Shown: one piece after another, positions 5,970 to 8,534 of the stretch
Position numbering within the stretch: the first letter of the stretch is position 1
Layout: every line of letters begins with the position of its first letter
NCBI GenBank assembly: GCA_016198885.1
Contig: JACQHV010000067.1
Location: forward strand, 1 to 8,534
Origin: Gammaproteobacteria bacterium
GTDB taxonomy: Bacteria > Pseudomonadota > Gammaproteobacteria > Eutrophobiales > Eutrophobiaceae
Length of the DNA stretch: 8,534 nt
Reading direction: 5' to 3'
The notes under the pieces: model-generated
Databases searched by the model: none
What the model saw: the letters and a program-made list of their open reading frames with translations, nothing else
What the model was told of the DNA's origin: nothing
Made by a program: the position numbers and the translations under genes

Positions 5970-7203
5970 ACCCGGCCATGAGGAGACTTATGTCTGGATA
6001 TGGTTGCCAGGTGCGGCCAGTCCGGTTGTATGTGGACGGGTCGTTAGACAGGATAAAACTACAAATTCCGTCCACCGGTTTGTTTATGGCCGTTCCTACC
6101 GTGAGCAGGCTGAGGCCATTCCATTGTTACCACATGATTTACCACTGCGTGCTGGAGAGCAACCCAGCCGGCGTGGCCTGCATGGTGTATTACGGGATGC
6201 TGCGCCGGACGCCTGGGGGCGGCGTGTTCTCATATACCGGTTGCAAATGGCTGTTGAACGTGGTGATACGGAATTGACCGAAATCGATTATCTGTTGGCA
6301 GGTGGTCCGGGAACGGGCGCCTTGCATTTTCAAACAACGGGAGATACCTATCAGTCAAAGCCATATCAATCTGTCAGTCTTGATCAACTGATGTCTGCTG
6401 CCGAAGCGGTTGAGCAAGGTGTTCCATTGCCACCGGAACTTGAGGCTGCACTTTTGCACGGAACCAGTATCGGTGGAGCGCGCCCCAAGGCGCTGATGGA
6501 AGATGAAGGCGGTCAACCATTAATTGCCAAGTTCAGCTCTACTTCCGATATACATCCTGTGGTGCGTCTCGAAGCATTGGGACTGAAGCTGGCGCAGGCA
6601 GCTGGAATTGAGATGGTTGATAGCAAGCTGCTATCAGTGACGAACCGGGATGTCTTGCTGATTAATCGTTTTGATTGTGATTCGGATCATACACAACGAC
6701 GGCATTTCTTCAGGTCGCTGACAGCATTGGATCTGGATGAAATGGAAGCCCGTTATGCTAGTTATCAGGATCTGGCTGATTATCTGCGACGGTTTGCCGA
6801 TACTCCCGTAGAACAATGCCACGAGCTTTTCCGCCGCATGTTGTTTAACATCATGATCGGTAATACTGACGATCATGCCCGCAATCATGCAATGTTCTGG
6901 GATGGACATTTTGTGCGGTTAACACCGGCCTATGATCTTTGCGTGATACCACGCATTGCCCTGGAAGCCAGTCAGGCCATGGATGTGGGCACACAGGGCA
7001 AGCGCGCGACACTCACCAACGCATTCTCTGAGTGTGGCAGATTCGGATTGAGTGATAATGAGGCACGGGAGGTGGCGGAGAGGATGGAGGATTCCATCCG
7101 GCAACACTGGCATATCAGTTGTGACGAGATGAAGATTAGCGAACAATTGGCTGATCAATTATGGGAAAGGACAGTGTTGTCACCGGCCATTAAATATAAT
7201 TAA
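5959..7203 (+). CDS. hipA: HipA-family serine/threonine kinase toxin
   Basis: A 414-residue HipA-like kinase. In E. coli, HipA phosphorylates glutamyl-tRNA synthetase and induces growth arrest and persistence; other HipA proteins hit different synthetases, so the target here is open. All core motifs are present. The loop G168-T-S170-I-G-G-A-R-P-K177 corresponds to the region with the autophosphorylated serine of E. coli HipA. K191 in LIAKF is the likely ATP lysine. G301-N-T-D304-D-H306-A-R-N309 is the catalytic loop with D304 as likely base, and P-A-Y-D326-L is the metal-binding aspartate. The N-terminal subdomain (about 1-110) contains LRDAAPDAWGRRV, typical of the family. Length is near the E. 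coli 440 residues. The start at ATG 5959 (or the adjacent 5956) overlaps hipB by 11-14 bp, the usual antitoxin-first coupled layout. The next gene, hsdM, begins 36 bp after the stop, so read-through transcription is possible. No defect is seen. Confidence 0.92.
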   Translation: MIFKPGHEETYVWIWLPGAASPVVCGRVVRQDKTTNSVHRFVYGRSYREQAEAIPLLPHDLPLRAGEQPSRRGLHGVLRDAAPDAWGRRVLIYRLQMAVERGDTELTEIDYLLAGGPGTGALHFQTTGDTYQSKPYQSVSLDQLMSAAEAVEQGVPLPPELEAALLHGTSIGGARPKALMEDEGGQPLIAKFSSTSDIHPVVRLEALGLKLAQAAGIEMVDSKLLSVTNRDVLLINRFDCDSDHTQRRHFFRSLTALDLDEMEARYASYQDLADYLRRFADTPVEQCHELFRRMLFNIMIGNTDDHARNHAMFWDGHFVRLTPAYDLCVIPRIALEASQAMDVGTQGKRATLTNAFSECGRFGLSDNEAREVAERMEDSIRQHWHISCDEMKISEQLADQLWERTVLSPAIKYN

Positions 7204-7239
7204 GAGTGATTTAAGAATAATTTCTATGTAAATTAAATC

Positions 7240-7442
7240 ATGTCACCTGCCAGCATCGTACAAAAGCTCTGGAATTACTGCAACGTTCTGCGCGACGACG
7301 GCATGAGTTATGGTGATTACGTTGAGCAGTTGACGTATTTGCTGTTTCTTAAAATGGCCGATGAGCGTACCAAAGCACCCTATAACCAGAAAAGCCCGAT
7401 AGCGGATAAATACAACTGGCAAAGTCTGCTCAAGAAAGACGG
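7240..7442 (+). repeat. Imperfect direct repeat, right copy (hsdM start)
   Basis: This is the partner of 4762-4964 in the same orientation, aligned without gaps. Together the copies bracket the Tle1 remnant and hipBA, with start-to-start distance 2478 bp. After 7442 this copy continues as normal hsdM, whereas the left copy switches to DUF2235 sequence. Confidence 0.85.
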
Positions 7443-8534
7443 TGATGATTTGTTTGATCATTACCGGCATGTTCTGGAGACTCTGGGAAATGAAAAAGGT
7501 TTGCTGGGATTAATCTTTAGTAAATCCCAAAACAAATTTCAGGATCCGGCCAAGCTGCGGCGCTTGATTGTCGATCTCATTGACAAGGAAAACTGGTCGG
7601 TGATGAGCGCTGATGTGAAGGGCGATGCCTATGAAGGTTTGTTGGAAAAGAATGCGCAAGATACCAAATCCGGAGCGGGGCAGTATTTCACACCCCGTCC
7701 GTTAATCCAGGCGATTGTCGATGCCGTGGCGCCTATGCCTGGCGAAACGATTTGTGATCCTGCCTGTGGCACCGGTGGTTTCTTGCTTGCTTCTCATGAT
7801 TATGTGGTGCGACACAACCCTAATCTGACCAAGGCAGAAAAAAAGACATTAAAAGAAAAGACCTTCAAGGGTTGGGAACTGGTGCAAAGTACAGCACGCC
7901 TGTGTGCCATGAACATGATGCTGCATGGAATAGGTGGAGAAGATATTCCGATAGTCGTATCTGATTCCCTGGCGGCTGATCCCGGAGAACGATTTAACCT
8001 GGTGCTCACCAATCCACCTTTCGGCAAGAAAAGCAGCACTACTATCGTAGGTGAGGAAGGAAAAGTCAGCAAAGAGCGCGACATTGTTGAACGTGATGAT
8101 TTCTGGGCCACCACTTCCAACAAACAGCTTAACTTTGTGCAGCACGTCAAAACTCTGCTGAATATCAACGGCCGCGCTGCAATCGTTGTGCCGGACAATG
8201 TTTTATTCGAAGGCGGGGCAGGGGAAACTATCCGCCGCAGACTATTGCATGATTGCGATGTGCATACCTTGTTACGTCTGCCGACCGGACTATTCTATGC
8301 ACAAGGTGTTAAAGCCAATGTCATCTTCTTCGATAAAAAAGAAGCTTCAGAAACTCCGTGGACCAAAAAATTATGGATTTATGATCTGCGCACCAACATG
8401 CACTTCACCCTGAAGACGAATCCACTTAAACGCGAAGACCTCGATGAATTTGTGAAATGTTACAACCCGGCAAACTGGTATCTGCGAAAACCGACATGGT
8501 TTGATGAATCATCCCCCCCACCCAAACCCTCCCC
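7240..8534 (+). CDS. hsdM: Type I restriction-modification methyltransferase subunit HsdM (partial, 3' end cut)
   Basis: An open frame of 431 codons running off the right edge. The N-terminal helical domain (about 5-130) is followed by the N6-adenine methylase fold: Q148-Y-F-T-P-R153, part of the SAM pocket; D173-P-A-C-G-T-G-G-F181, the SAM-binding motif I; and N258-P-P-F261, the catalytic NPPF motif of adenine methylases. With an HsdS specificity subunit it methylates adenine in a bipartite site, and with HsdR it forms the restriction complex. Neither partner is within the window. ATG 7240 is chosen because it aligns with the GTG of the broken copy at 4762; the Shine-Dalgarno is poor. The first 203 bp repeat that copy. 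The last codons encode FDESSPPPKPSP in a C-rich tail, where family members I recall continue with a different, PEGRWR-like sequence, so the end may be damaged or a poor-quality edge. Confidence 0.9.
   Translation, partial: MSPASIVQKLWNYCNVLRDDGMSYGDYVEQLTYLLFLKMADERTKAPYNQKSPIADKYNWQSLLKKDGDDLFDHYRHVLETLGNEKGLLGLIFSKSQNKFQDPAKLRRLIVDLIDKENWSVMSADVKGDAYEGLLEKNAQDTKSGAGQYFTPRPLIQAIVDAVAPMPGETICDPACGTGGFLLASHDYVVRHNPNLTKAEKKTLKEKTFKGWELVQSTARLCAMNMMLHGIGGEDIPIVVSDSLAADPGERFNLVLTNPPFGKKSSTTIVGEEGKVSKERDIVERDDFWATTSNKQLNFVQHVKTLLNINGRAAIVVPDNVLFEGGAGETIRRRLLHDCDVHTLLRLPTGLFYAQGVKANVIFFDKKEASETPWTKKLWIYDLRTNMHFTLKTNPLKREDLDEFVKCYNPANWYLRKPTWFDESSPPPKPS
8513..8534. other. C-rich terminal tract
   Basis: Seven consecutive C residues (8513-8519) are followed by ACCCAAACCCTCCCC at the very end of the window. 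The hsdM frame remains open through it, but its composition is unlike the rest of the gene. It may be a contig edge or a junction to unrelated sequence. Confidence 0.4.

Overview
The window looks like part of a defence or genomic-plasticity island in a bacterial chromosome, most likely a proteobacterium (beta or gamma). This guess rests on the gene content (type I restriction-modification, AbiE, HipBA, and a remnant of a Tle1-like/DUF2235 protein), the codon use, and a short interspersed repeat of the TTCGCTCGAAATGACA type. It is inference; no rRNA, tRNA or housekeeping gene fixes the taxon. All supported genes are on the + strand.

Layout. (1) 22-2318 is an AT-rich pair of overlapping genes. 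Both encode proteins with a HEPN-type RNase motif (R-N-x3-H): a TPR-plus-HEPN protein that I assign to the LA2681-like family, and a smaller protein of no family I can name. (2) 2319-2485 is an AT-rich intergenic region with two tandem inverted-repeat operators of the same 13-9-13 architecture, centred 74 bp apart. (3) 2486-4757 is an AbiE-type (type IV) toxin-antitoxin pair: the wHTH antitoxin AbiEi and a long AbiEii nucleotidyltransferase toxin carrying an extra WYL-like domain and a C-terminal C2HC zinc-finger-like motif. (4) 4762-4964 is the first 68 codons of a type I methyltransferase gene (hsdM), broken off and joined to (5) 4965-5341, the 3' tail of a DUF2235/Tle1-like gene. (6) 5342-5600 holds no gene, only a short interspersed-type repeat and a weak hairpin. 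(7) 5601-7203 is a hipBA toxin-antitoxin operon with two copies of a palindromic operator. (8) From 7240 to the right edge runs a second, long hsdM. Its first 203 bp are a gapless, roughly 83% identical copy of the broken hsdM start.

How the parts fit. AbiE and hipBA each look like complete self-regulated modules, with an antitoxin DNA-binding protein encoded first and inverted repeats just upstream. The abiEii stop is only 4 bp from the GTG start of the broken hsdM, which suggests that abiE once headed a type I R-M operon. The Tle1 tail and hipBA now lie between the two hsdM starts. Recombination between these imperfect direct repeats would remove about 2.5 kb, including hipBA, and join abiE to the longer hsdM. 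The HEPN pair is the least characterised part and the best candidate for an undescribed nuclease module. The right end of the window is C-rich and its HsdM translation departs from what I expect there, so the last bases may be a contig edge or unreliable.
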